NCBI GenBank assembly: GCA_900660155.1
Contig: CABFPE010001043.1
Span: forward strand, 118,881-158,944
Direction of reading: 5' to 3'
DNA length: 40,064 nucleotides
DNA from: Hofstenia miamia
Taxonomy: Eukaryota > Xenacoelomorpha > Acoela > Hofsteniidae
Shown here: positions 21,386 through 30,822 of the stretch, one piece after another
How positions within the stretch are numbered: the stretch's first letter is position 1
Layout of the letters: each line of letters starts with the position of its first letter
The notes under the pieces: model-generated
What the model saw: the letters and a program-made list of their open reading frames with translations, nothing else
Databases searched by the model: none
What the model was told of the DNA's origin: nothing
Program-made: the position numbers and the translations under genes

Positions 21386-23374
21386 CTAATTTCGATTTAT
21401 TGTATAATCGTTATTATAAAATTTAAATCCTATCCATGATCTACCTGATATAAACTTTTGTTTGAGAAATAATAATTTTAATTCTTTTTTGAATTTTTTA
21501 AGGTTGTCTATTATTTTCATTTCTTTTGGCAATATATTCCAGTTATAAATTGCAGTATTAATAAAGGATTGACTCATGATATTTTTATTAAATTTAACAC
21601 GTGAGTAGTTTTTTGTTAGTTTATTTTGCTTCAGACAATCTGTCGAAAATGAGAATGATATCTCGTTGTAGGGTTGTATTTTCTTTATGAATTTGAAGAA
21701 ATAAATAATAATATTGTAAATAATTAGCTCTTGTGGAAAAAGAATAGATTTAGAAATATATTCTTTTGTTTTAGAAGAGTTTTTATTACAAACATTTAAT
21801 GCCCATTTTAGTTGAACTCGAAGCTTTTTTAACATTTGGCTGTGTACATTAGTATATAAGATATTAGCATAGTTTAAATTACTCATAACAAATGCATGAA
21901 ACATTTGAATTACTGCAATTGGGGGTAACTGTTGAGAAACATGGGTTATATTTCTAATACCTATAGCCATTTTTTTAATAATAGTATTTATTTGCGACGT
22001 GAAATTAAGATTTGAATCTATTATTACTCCTAGATATTTAAACTTATTAACAGGTATAACAGATGAATTATTGAAATTAATTGAATAGTCGGAGATGTCC
22101 GTTTTTTTTCTAAAAGGTTGCATTATGCAAAATTCAGTTTTTTTCGTATTAATACGCAATCTATGCATGTTAAAATAGTTGCTCAATTTTATACAATTCG
22201 ATTCAATAACTTTTACAGCTTTATCTAAGGATTTATTTCCACAGTAAATAGATGTATCATCGGCGTATTGTGTTATTTCACAGTCCGTAATTTCCTTCAT
22301 GTCATTCACATAAATATTAAATAGCAGGGGACCTAGTATGGTTCCTTGAGGTACACCATTATTGACAGACAACCAATTTGAAAAAGTATCATTTAATTTA
22401 ACTCGCTGAAGTCTATTACTTAAGTAATTAGATATAAGGTGAGCACTGTTAAGAGAAAAACCAATATTTTTTAATTTTCTTATTAATATATCATGATTAA
22501 TAGAATCGAATGCTTTTGAGAGGTCAAGACAGGCAATAGCAACAAATTTATTAGAGTCTAATAGTGCTCTCCATTTTTCTGTCGTTTGTATAAGTGCGTC
22601 TGATGTTGAATAATTTTTTCTGAAACCAAATTGTGATTTGGACCATAGTTTATGATGATTTAAATGAAGTGTAATTTGTTCATGTAATAATCTTTCAAAT
22701 ATTTTACTGATTGGTGATGTAATAGATATAGGTCGATAGTTTTTGGGACAATTTGGGTCGTCTTTTTTGTAAATTGGAGTAATATGAGCCTGTTTCAAGA
22801 AATCGGGAAAAATATTCCATTTTAAGCATTCATTAAAGATATAATTTAAAGGTTCGGCAATATATTTCGCATTGTTTTTTAGTAACCATATTGGAATTTT
22901 TGAGGGGCCGCTTGACTTGTTTGATTTTAGTTTCTTGATTGCTTTAATTACTTCAAAACTTGTTATAAAGCGAAAACCAAATTCAGGGATGTGCCTATTA
23001 GGAATCATTTCCTGGAATTTTCTTTGAGGACCGTCGTAATTACCTAGGTTTGCAAATGTTTGATTTAAAATATTGGAAATTTCAAAATCAGAGACGTATT
23101 GATTTCCATCGGGGTCTACAATTTTTTCTATGGGAGAAGATTTTGATTTGGTACAATTCGAGATTTCGTTAATCAATCTCCATTTACTCTTTTGGTTCGG
23201 TAATTTTCTATATTCATTTTTAATATACTCATTGTAAGCTTTACGATTTTCTATATTAGAAATATTTCTAGCTTTTTTGTATAATGCATAAATTTCAGGA
23301 GTACGGGCGTTAGAAAAAAATTTAAAAGCGTCATTTTTTTTGTTATTAATTGTTTGCAGAAATCGGAAATCCAA
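21386..23374 (-). pseudogene. LINE copy B ORF2: reverse transcriptase and C-terminal domain, 662 open codons
   Basis: Reverse transcriptase of a non-LTR retrotransposon, which would make cDNA at a nicked target. Visible: linker (1-140), RT N-terminal block with ITPIYKKDDP and NYRPISI (198-218), QFGFRKNYSTSDAL (248-261), domain A with Asp284 in LDLSKAFDS, domain B VPQGTILGPLLFNIYVND (341-358), domain C YADD (370-373), then thumb FKYLGVIID and a long C-terminal region ending RSWIGFKFYN. All catalytic aspartates are kept. The ATG at 23374 is not the real start: the endonuclease (23552-24175) lies just upstream in another frame, with shifts between 23374 and 23552, where the expected KPWISDF-type linker is broken. 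So the RT half is intact but not expressed as a full ORF2. Confidence 0.93.
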
Positions 23375-23551
23375 GGCTTGTCATTCTTTATGTTTTTGCG
23401 AGAATGATTAGTAACAAGGATTTTTTTCAGGACAATATTAATCTAAATAGGATTCTAGAATATCAAGAAAGCTTTTGATCATGTTGCTAGGATCAACCGC
23501 AACGTATAACAGAAGACCAAGTTTCACGTGAAAGAGCATTTTTCAGGTTAT

Positions 23552-24175
23552 CTATATTATCGGACGATTTTTCGCGAATAGTGATCCATTTTTTGGATAT
23601 TTCAGAGCTATTTTAGCTTTAGGGAAACTGGCTGATATTATACAGTGATCAGAGAATGGACATTCAGAGGAGTAGTATAAGAAATCAAGATTATTTTCGG
23701 GCAGTGCAATATAGTCAATCAAAGTTGCACTATTGGCTGCGATTCTTGTAGGAATGAAGGCATTTGCCGTTTTTAAATTAAAAGTATTAAAAAAGAGATT
23801 AATCGTTTTATTATCACGTTTATTTAAGTAATTTAGGTTCCAATCACCCATTAATATTAAATCTTTATTTTCTGAGTAGGCCAGTGAAATTTCATTCTCA
23901 AGTTGTTCAAAAAATTCATTAGTATTACATTTATTTGGACAGTATGAAACATTAATTAATTGCTTTTTAAAAGGTGAATTTTTGATAGGGTTATCTATTT
24001 CAACCCAAAGGCTTTCGAATTTTTCTGAGCTTACTATATCATTCCGTTGCTTTGGATGAAATGATTTCGGAACTAGAAGGAGTACCCCGCCCCCCTTGCT
24101 TTTACCGAGTATATTACAATGAGTTGTAGTTGTAGTAATGTAATCTTTTGTTTTGCAAGAGTTTTTTATGCACAT
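23552..24175 (-). pseudogene. LINE copy B ORF2: AP-type endonuclease, N-terminally truncated
   Basis: Endonuclease that would nick the target DNA. 207 open codons with SKGGGVLLLVPK, LILMGDWNLNYL (GDWN metal/active-site block), NSATLIDYIALPEN (T/S-x-IDYI block) and CPFSDHCIISA (SDH catalytic block) in the order of APE-type LINE endonucleases. The first conserved block (N..S, ETW) is absent because the element is 5'-truncated here. Frame with the RT is lost downstream. Confidence 0.9.
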
Positions 24176-24182
24176 TCAGAAT

Positions 24183-24775
24183 TCATTCAAACCGGGTTTC
24201 AAGCATTTTTAGAAGGGAATCATTTAGATTTGTGAACAGCACATTAGCATAGCTAAGATGACTAAGAAAATATGCATGAAGCATGTTGATACTGCAGTGG
24301 AAGGAAATTGGTCTGCCATGTAAGAAATGTTTTAATGCCAACCTATTCATCATAACATTTATTTGAGCTTCGAATTTTAACCTTGACTCAAACGTAACTC
24401 CTAAATGTTTAAATGCATCTGCAGCCTCAACGCAATCATTATTGATATTAAGTGTGTAATTCATTGGGTTGAAAGTCTTACTAGAAGGTTGCATTATGGA
24501 AAATTCGATTTTCTTTCCGCTAATAGTTAATTTATGGATACTAAAATACTTACACAACTTAATACAATTTAATTCAATAGTTTTTTTTACAGCTGCATCA
24601 ATCGATTCACGGCAAGTTAAAATAGAGCTATTATCAGCATATTGAATTAAATTGCAGTTTGTAACTTTACACATGTCATTGACGTATATGCTAAACAGCA
24701 GTGGCCCTAAGATCGTTCCTTGAGGAATCCCATTTTTAATTTCCAGCCAATTTGAAAAAACTTTATTGGGATAAG
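24183..24775 (-). mobile_element. LINE copy A: RT palm/thumb fragment
   Basis: Reads in one frame from FSNWLEIKNGIPQGTILGPL (24757-24698) through IQYADNSSIL (domain C, second catalytic Asp replaced by Asn) to the thumb (FKHLGVTFESRLKF) and ends at LLKMLETRFE, where copy B begins. Same family as copy B but diverged. Upstream it meets Tc1-type sequence near 24780. Inactive, fragmentary, and older than copy B, which interrupts it. Confidence 0.85.
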
Positions 24776-24839
24776 GAGTACTTTTGCGATTAAATTAAGC
24801 TTAAATCAGTTGGGTCTGGTTGTAAGCAATTTGTGCGTG

Positions 24840-25874
24840 TGATTTAAGGAGATAAATTGTACTCTAGTTGTGTAAAAATGTCGATGAAATTTGGAGGAAG
24901 GTATGCCATGGTCTGGGGAATGTTTTCATCGGAAGGAATTGGGTAGCTGATCAATTCGGTTATAACCAATTCAGCCGGCTGCATTTGGATACGACAATGC
25001 TTTATGTCACACTGCTAAACAGTTAAAACATTTTCTGCAACAAGAGAATATTTATGTAATGAAGTGGCCTGCACAAAGCCCGGACTTAACCCTTAAAGGA
25101 CGATGCCGACAAATATGTCCCCTTTCAAAATATAGCTCTATTTAGAAAAAAAAACAATTCAAATGTCGCAAATGACGACGTGGTATTATATGTCTAGTTA
25201 TACTGGACAAATTTCATGCGCGTATGCTTCGTTTAAACTTTATACTAATAAACAAATATATAAAAATTAACGTATATTTCATAAATATAACGCATTTTAT
25301 GATAAAAAATCATAAAAAAATTAATAATACCTAATTGGAACAAGGTCTCATCCTTAAAGGGTTAAACGAAGCATACGCGCATGAAATTTGTCCAGTATAA
25401 CTAGACATATAATACCACGTCGTCATTTGCGACATTTGAATTGTTTTTTTTCTAAATAGAGCTATATTTTGAAAGGGGACATATTTGTCGGCATCGTCCT
25501 TTAAGGGTTAAATCCTATAGAAAATCTTTGGCACATCATAGGAGAACAAGTTCAGAAGAGAAACCCAGCAACGGCGACGATTTATGAAACATAATTAAGG
25601 ATAAATGGAGAAAAGTAACCGCAGAACTTTGTAAGAAAGTCTGATGTTATTGTGGTTGTGGTTATTCAAAAGCAAAAAAACAAATATTTCCATATTTCAT
25701 ATTTAATGCTTAGCAAACTACCCTAATGGATTATCGTACATTTTCAATGAATTTTGATTTTTACAGTTTTAGTATCATTTTTCTCATATTTCGCACATCA
25801 AAACTTTTTGCTGTTATATTTTCTAATATAAGTTAGAAACTAATTGGCAAATGATTGCAATTTTTTACAGTGTG
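24840..25874 (+). mobile_element. Second Tc1-like transposon, 5'-truncated, split by a MITE
   Basis: Plus-strand transposase remnants: FGGRYAMVWGMFSSEG near 24888, DNALCHTAKQLKHFLQQENI near 24990-25055 (second catalytic Asp region), WPAQSPDL to 25088, and after the inserted element NPIENLWHIIGEQVQ from 25508 (catalytic Glu). The right end is near 25874, where the minus strand reads TA-CACACTGTAAAAAATTGC, a Tc1-type terminus with TA. The N-terminal DNA-binding domain, first Asp and left terminus are missing. Frame breaks occur besides the insertion. It belongs to a different Tc1 subfamily from the 10676-12249 copy, as both termini and protein differ. Confidence 0.88.
25090..25507. mobile_element. 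piggyBac-type fold-back MITE (418 bp) with TTAA target duplication
   Basis: Begins CCCTTAAAGGACGATG and ends with its complement, flanked by TTAA at 25086-25089 and 25508-25511. TTAA duplication and CCC-starting ends are diagnostic of the piggyBac superfamily. The arms are very long: 25090-25236 and 25362-25507 are inverted copies that differ, as far as I can see, only by one A in a homopolymer. The 125-bp centre (25237-25361) is non-coding and contains CCTTAAAGGG directly before TTAA at 25352-25365, which looks like a second element terminus. No transposase, so mobilised in trans if at all. Near-perfect arms suggest recent origin. Confidence 0.92.
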
Positions 25875-25875
25875 T

Positions 25876-26412
25876 ACTTCATATACCTGCTTTGGATTAA
25901 ATGAGTACGATTCTTCTCTCAAAAATTCAATTAGATAAATGAAAAATCAAAAGCCTTCTCTTATTTTGCTCGCTACTGCAAATTTCACTAAAAACTTCAG
26001 TTGCCTTTTTTCAGTTCAGAAATGTTTATATTTTACTGCTAATTTCAGTCAGTAAATGTTCACATAAAGTTAATGCCAGGTCATTTCCAACACCAAAGAC
26101 AATAAAACAATATTTTCACAAGGCAATATTTTATATAAATTCCTTATAATATATTATGTATTGTTCTACAATATTCAATATTATTCTAATTGACACTCTA
26201 CTAATTGTTCAAATTAAATAATCAATACAAAAAGAAAATTGCCTGTAACCGGGAAGTAATAACAAAAATACTAATGAATGTATATTAAACAAGATTTTGC
26301 AAATTATGAAAATAGCACCAGAATTACAAATGAATACAAAACTTAAAATAGAAATTCGTACAAAATTCACCCACTATTCAATTGCATATTATGGAGACGA
26401 TTGAAAACTAAA
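25876..26412. other. Downstream flank of BORCS5, nothing else recognised
   Basis: AT-rich DNA between the Tc1 remnant and the BORCS5 stop codon; presumably contains the BORCS5 3'UTR. No frame with domain content. Confidence 0.4.
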
Positions 26413-29400
26413 CTAATTGGCATGGGATGAAAAAATAAAAGGCTCCATTCTTAAATTAAGTGGAAGATCTTTATTAAGATCATTTAACATGTGAACAGAT
26501 CTTTCAACATTCTGCTGAAGTTTTTTTAACATTTGAGAAATTTCCTCTACACGCATTATTTGCTCAGAGTGTTTTCCTTGAATCCGAACGCGATCGTTGA
26601 TTTGACCTGCAGCGTGAGTTAATCGGTTGTCAGAATCACGAATTCGTTCAGACAGTCGATTTTGATGTCGGACAGTTTCCTAAACAAGAGCGCAGTACAA
26701 TATCAAACCGTTTTCACCTAACGATTATAGTGGACATTGCATAAACCAGTAATATTTACTCGAAATTTCATCAAAAATTCATAAAATATACCACTCTAAA
26801 CTAGAACTAGATGAAAAAATCAATAAACTGAAGAGTTTATAAAAATAACAACTCAATATCATCCAATAGTATTCAGTAGTCGACATGTAATTCGTCTTTT
26901 GAACATAATAGTTTTGTTCTTTATTCATTTTCATGTAAAATAAGCGAATAATATAAGATCGGGCAGCTTGCAAACGTAAGCGTTTAGCATAGAATGACGA
27001 TAGCAGTGAAAATATGTAAATTCATCGATTGTGTTATGAAACGCTGTTTTAAAGAAGTGTATTTTTTTACCGTTTTTTAGGTAATATTTACAATTAATAA
27101 ATGACATCATATTTGATGCAATATCATTTCAGAAATCACCATTTCCAAACACGAAAACAATCTCACGAAAGTACACACACCAATGGTTATTTAAAAATAA
27201 AACATTATATGCATTTTAATTTGTGAATTGAAGTGTGATGAAGGTGTAAATTTGTATGTATGACAAAGAAACTTTGATCTTTAAATTTAAATAAAGCCAA
27301 TGAAACTAGGCAGGGTTGCGGTATAAAGAATTGACCAAAGAGCCATCCTATGTAGAAGCATTTGCTGATCATAGGGCAAATAGCCTGTTTTGTTCGTTCT
27401 TGGTTGCATTTAGTCGAAGCAAAATGATTAAATAGTGTTGCTTTGTTGTGCTTTGTATAGAGCTGATTTTACTATACCGCATTGTCTTATCAAAAGAATT
27501 ATACCAATGCATAAAAAATTTATTTCTCAATTTCAAGCAATGCGTCAAATTTGGAATACATAGACAAAACAACAAGACGTATTTGTCAAAGTTCCACAAA
27601 GAGGACCACTCAGTTGGCCGCTATTTATAGCATACACTGATAAAATCAATTCTAATATTGTTAATTATAAAAAGGCGATATAATGAAATATTCTGACGAT
27701 ACAAGAGTTTAGGTAAGCTAATAATAATAACATCAACTGCTGAAAAAGATTTTCTGAAAATTAACACAAGCAAATCCTGTGAAATAATTTGCGCACACCA
27801 TAACATAATAACATCAATCTAAAGAACTCAATTAAAAAAAGATCCAAATTAATGAAAATTCAATATCAATAACAAAGAGTGTGAAATATTTAGGCTTATA
27901 ATAAATTGAATTGGGATGAACATGTGGAATCCATTAGAAAGAAAACGAATTATATTATATAATCAGTTTCATATCTAATAAATTATAATTCAATATGCTA
28001 ATTAATGTCGAATTATCTATACGTATCTGTAGTATTTGTACCAGGATTAACGAAAACCAACATTAAAATTTTAAAAAGACCTAATAAACTATTTCAAAAT
28101 TAAACAAAGTATTTACATTCAATTGTCAATAATACCTTTAAATCGCAATTTCAAAAAACATCATTTAAATGAAGATTTCTTAAAAGCACGATGAAAAATA
28201 CTAGAACATGACTAAGATCAACACTATCACATAAAGCGTTATAAACCAAGACCTTCATTTCAACAGCAATTCGATGTATGATATAAAGGAGAATGTCCAA
28301 CATATTTATAGATACTTATAAACATATACATGTATATGAATTTTCTATTTGCATTTATAAAAACATTTGTACGGAAATAAAAACTTCTATAGTAAGAATA
28401 ATATAATCATCAAGATTAGTTTGCTAACCGTTTTATTGCAAATTTTCCGGCGGCTTTCATGAAAAACCCTAATTGCCGAAAGCATTTTCATTTATTTTAT
28501 AACAGGCACGTGGTTTGACATGAGGATAATGACAAATTTTAGCGTTAACATAAATTTCACTATTGAGGAACAAGATTCTTCCCCTAATGTTTAAACATTC
28601 GTACTATTTTCGGTCGGTCGGCTTAAGCAGGATATATTGTTCGAGAAATATATGGTACTATGAAGCATGGAAGTTATTATTGAATTGATGTCGGAAGGTA
28701 AGTAAATTAATAAACCTACATATACAGCTAACTCTTTACCATTGCACATAGACGTAAATGCTTTTCTAATGAATGGGCGATTCGCACAGCTGGAGCGGGG
28801 TTAATTCTGTCAATATCTTCAACTCGCACATCCGGTGAAATGTGAGTGTTTANNNNNNNNNNNNNNNNNNNNNTAAATTAATAAACCTACATATACAGCT
28901 AACTCTTTACCATTGCACATAGACGTAAATGCTTTTCTAATGAATGGGCGATTCGCACAGCTGGAGCGGGGTTAATTCTGTCAATATCTTCAACTCGCAC
29001 ATCCGGTGAAATGTGAGTGTTTAAAAGTGGTATGAATGTAGGAAGAGCATTGAGGTGATACAAGTCCTCATCATGTGAGACTAAACAATAAGTTAAATGC
29101 CCATAAGACTGACCTAAAATTGAATGAATCAGGAAGAAGAGTGAACAAATAAATTCAGTTAAACTTAAAGATTCACCATTTCAATATTTTACAAATGCAT
29201 CATACAAACAGTCGAAATTTATTTTACTGAGCCAGTACTAAGAAACCCAGATTTGAATTTTTGTGGCAATGTGAATATATTTACAAGTATCTATGAACCG
29301 TATACACGTTCAGACACCCACAGATAAATTATAAGTAAATAACTAAACAAATTTTTTGAAAGTAAAATACCTTTAGCATGGTCCCATGAATCAGAAGCGT

Positions 29401-29551
29401 TGAATGGTTTCACAAGAATTACTCCAGATGGTGAAGGCGTTTCAGCAACAGATGTGCTTACATGCTCACCAGAAACCATTTGTGGCAATACAGGTGGGTT
29501 AGAAAATGGCACTGCTCTTGGATCAAAATAATGACTATTATCAGCACCCAT
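26413..29551 (-). CDS. BORCS5: BORC complex subunit 5 (myrlysin), three coding exons
   Basis: Subunit of BORC, the lysosome-associated complex that recruits Arl8 and thereby moves lysosomes along microtubules. Exons on the minus strand: 29551-29371, 29113-28911, 26679-26413; introns are GT-AG with phases 1 and 0, giving 216 residues (human about 196). The N-terminus MGADNS offers Gly2 for N-myristoylation, as in the human protein, and TPSPSG echoes its TPSP. Exon 2 holds ALPTFIPLL (human EIPTFQPLL) and LEKHLRLCA (human YQDHLHQCA). Exon 3 is a predicted coiled coil (about 129-200) ending DLPLNLRMEPF (human MLPEGERLEPF). Alignment across both junctions needs no gap. Intron 2 is about 2.2 kb, contains a LINE fossil and a 150-bp assembly duplication of part of exon 2. 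An acceptor-like TTTTCTTAG ends 7 bases before the ATG (29558). Confidence 0.9.
27590..28120 (+). mobile_element. Old LINE RT remnant inside BORCS5 intron 2, antisense to the gene
   Basis: Plus-strand pieces: VPQRGPLSWPLF (27592-27627, RT domain B), YSDDTRV (near 27690, domain C with Ser for Ala) and SVKYLGL...LNWDEHVESI (27871-27938, thumb). Stops and shifts are frequent. It is a degraded LINE, older than the copies at 19900-24775. Confidence 0.75.
28703..29023. repeat. 150-bp direct duplication around a 21-N gap (28853-28873), assembly artefact
   Basis: 28703-28852 and 28874-29023 look identical and flank 21 undetermined bases. The duplicated segment covers the 3' part of BORCS5 exon 2 and the start of intron 2. 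Only the copy at 28874-29023 is continuous with the rest of the exon. A real tandem duplication of a partial exon exactly at a gap is unlikely. Confidence 0.85.
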
Positions 29552-29862
29552 TCTATGCTAAGAAAATATACTACATAAATAAGCATTCAGTAATACATAT
29601 ATTATAGAATTAGCTGAAAGATTACGAATTTCCAATGAAAAATCAGGTTGCCACGACAACCTTCCAAACTTTTAAAAGATTTGTCATAATAACTTCAAAT
29701 TATCAAATGAAATTATTGAATATTTCAAAATAAATCATAAATAATAAATGGAATATCTTAGCATTAAGCAACTCAAAAATATATTATCTACAGCAACTAT
29801 TTAAGTGTAAAATTTTAACAGTTTTTAGGTCGATGTATTAAATAAACAAGCTACAAAAGTGT

Positions 29863-29868
29863 TTTATT
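29863..29868 (-). terminator. Polyadenylation signal of RNASEH2B
   Basis: AATAAA on the minus strand 21 bases past the RNASEH2B stop codon, giving a very short 3'UTR and leaving about 310 bases before the BORCS5 start. Confidence 0.6.
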
Positions 29869-29889
29869 CAACGACGAACGTACAAACAT

Positions 29890-30660
29890 CTACTTCTGAG
29901 TAAAAAAACTGGCAACTGACTTTACACCTTTAGCGTGCTTACTAAGAGCTTTTGTTTTAGATGATACTTTTTTAACTTCAAGTTTTCTCATATCAAAATC
30001 TTTTGAATAATCAGTAATTTCATTGCTCTCTGAAAGCTTCAGGCGCTTTTTTCGAGGCTGTTCGGGAGTAGTAATTCCTAAATCTTTCTTTAACTTGATG
30101 GCAATAGAGTGCGGAAGGTAATAACTAAATATATCAAATGCAGTTTCTAAACCTAACTGAGATTCAGAAGTGACATCTGAGCTAATTCGTGCATAAATCT
30201 GCTTAGCTTCACCGATACAAGCATGGCTAAGATCATGACATTTTGTGCACAACCACCTTAACATTTTCTCTTCATTCAAACGGCATGTCAAAATGTCTTC
30301 ATGCATTTTAACATCACAAACACACTCAATGTGGGATTGATTGATATAAGGAGAAAGGTCGAACGCATTTTCATCAAATAACTGATCCAAAACATACCAC
30401 TTATCCTTCAAATTAGTTAATTTAGAAACAAGAAAAAATACAGGATTGAATAAAGTCACTAGAATACAGCCTGGTTTTGAATATACGGTATTACCATATG
30501 TCCAACAAGAATGCTTGCTTGAAAATTCTATCAATTCATATATTTGCTTTTTATCTGTATCAAAACAGAAGAAATCTAATGCTGATGTACGAGGATGAGG
30601 AAACTTTGCTACAATTAATTTTTTCAAATCTATATTATCAGGAAAAACAGCTATCGACAT
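29890..30660 (-). CDS. RNASEH2B: Ribonuclease H2 subunit B, single exon
   Basis: Non-catalytic scaffold subunit of nuclear RNase H2, which with subunits A and C removes single ribonucleotides from DNA and degrades RNA:DNA hybrids. 256 residues (human 312). Visible similarity: HSCW...NPVFFLVSKL at 50-81 (human HHSWF...DPLFLLLHYL), KMLRWLCTK at 132-140 (human KTLKWLEKK), YLPHSIAIKLKKDL at 181-194 (human YIPKELSDDLSKYL), basic KKRLKLSESN at 204-213 (human KKIKLSDE), ITDYSKDFD, and a C-terminal PIP-box-like VKSVASFF at 246-253 (human MKSIDTFF) that would bind PCNA. No intron in the coding region, whereas vertebrate genes have many. The start follows TTTTTTAGTTTAG directly, an acceptor-like context. 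BORCS5 follows on the same strand 338 bp downstream. Confidence 0.9.
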   Translation of the reverse strand: MSIAVFPDNIDLKKLIVAKFPHPRTSALDFFCFDTDKKQIYELIEFSSKHSCWTYGNTVYSKPGCILVTLFNPVFFLVSKLTNLKDKWYVLDQLFDENAFDLSPYINQSHIECVCDVKMHEDILTCRLNEEKMLRWLCTKCHDLSHACIGEAKQIYARISSDVTSESQLGLETAFDIFSYYLPHSIAIKLKKDLGITTPEQPRKKRLKLSESNEITDYSKDFDMRKLEVKKVSSKTKALSKHAKGVKSVASFFTQK

Positions 30661-30761
30661 CTAAACTAAAAAATGAAGACAAAGTTATAGAAAGTCTAAA
30701 ATTAATATTTAATCATTACAAGCATCCAATATTCAGAAATTTTTAAAAGATATTCGTCGAA

Positions 30762-30776
30762 ATGTCCGCTTTAAAA
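30762..30776 (+). other. Possible divergent first coding exon (MSALK)
   Basis: ATGTCCGCTTTAAAA followed by GTAAGC, a plausible donor, starts 102 bp from the RNASEH2B ATG on the opposite strand, in good initiation context (CGAAATG). It could be the tiny first exon of a divergently transcribed gene sharing the promoter; the following 4 kb are LINE insertions and no second exon was found. Weakly supported. Confidence 0.2.
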
Positions 30777-30822
30777 GTAAGCAATTAATTTTATTGTTAT
30801 ATCTAGACGTTCACTCTAATCA

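Larger units (their letters stand above)
21205..24180 (-). mobile_element. LINE copy B: best preserved APE-RT retrotransposon, 5'-truncated
   Basis: Carries most of ORF2 on the minus strand, a short 3'UTR and a simple-repeat 3' tail. The tail is (GATAA)5 on the plus strand at 21211-21235, i.e. TTATC repeats at the element's 3' end; short tandem 3' tails rather than poly(A) are typical of CR1/L2-type LINEs. The 5' end near 24180 falls inside the endonuclease, so the first 80 or so residues are absent. It abuts another LINE of the same family (24183-24775), whose C-terminal part seems to resume beyond the tail: a nested insertion. Confidence 0.88.

Noticed and set aside
26779-26973. 64-codon minus-strand frame within BORCS5 intron 2
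   Set aside because: Lies in the intron just upstream of exon 3, has no acceptor in phase, and BORCS5 aligns across the exon 2 to exon 3 junction without it.
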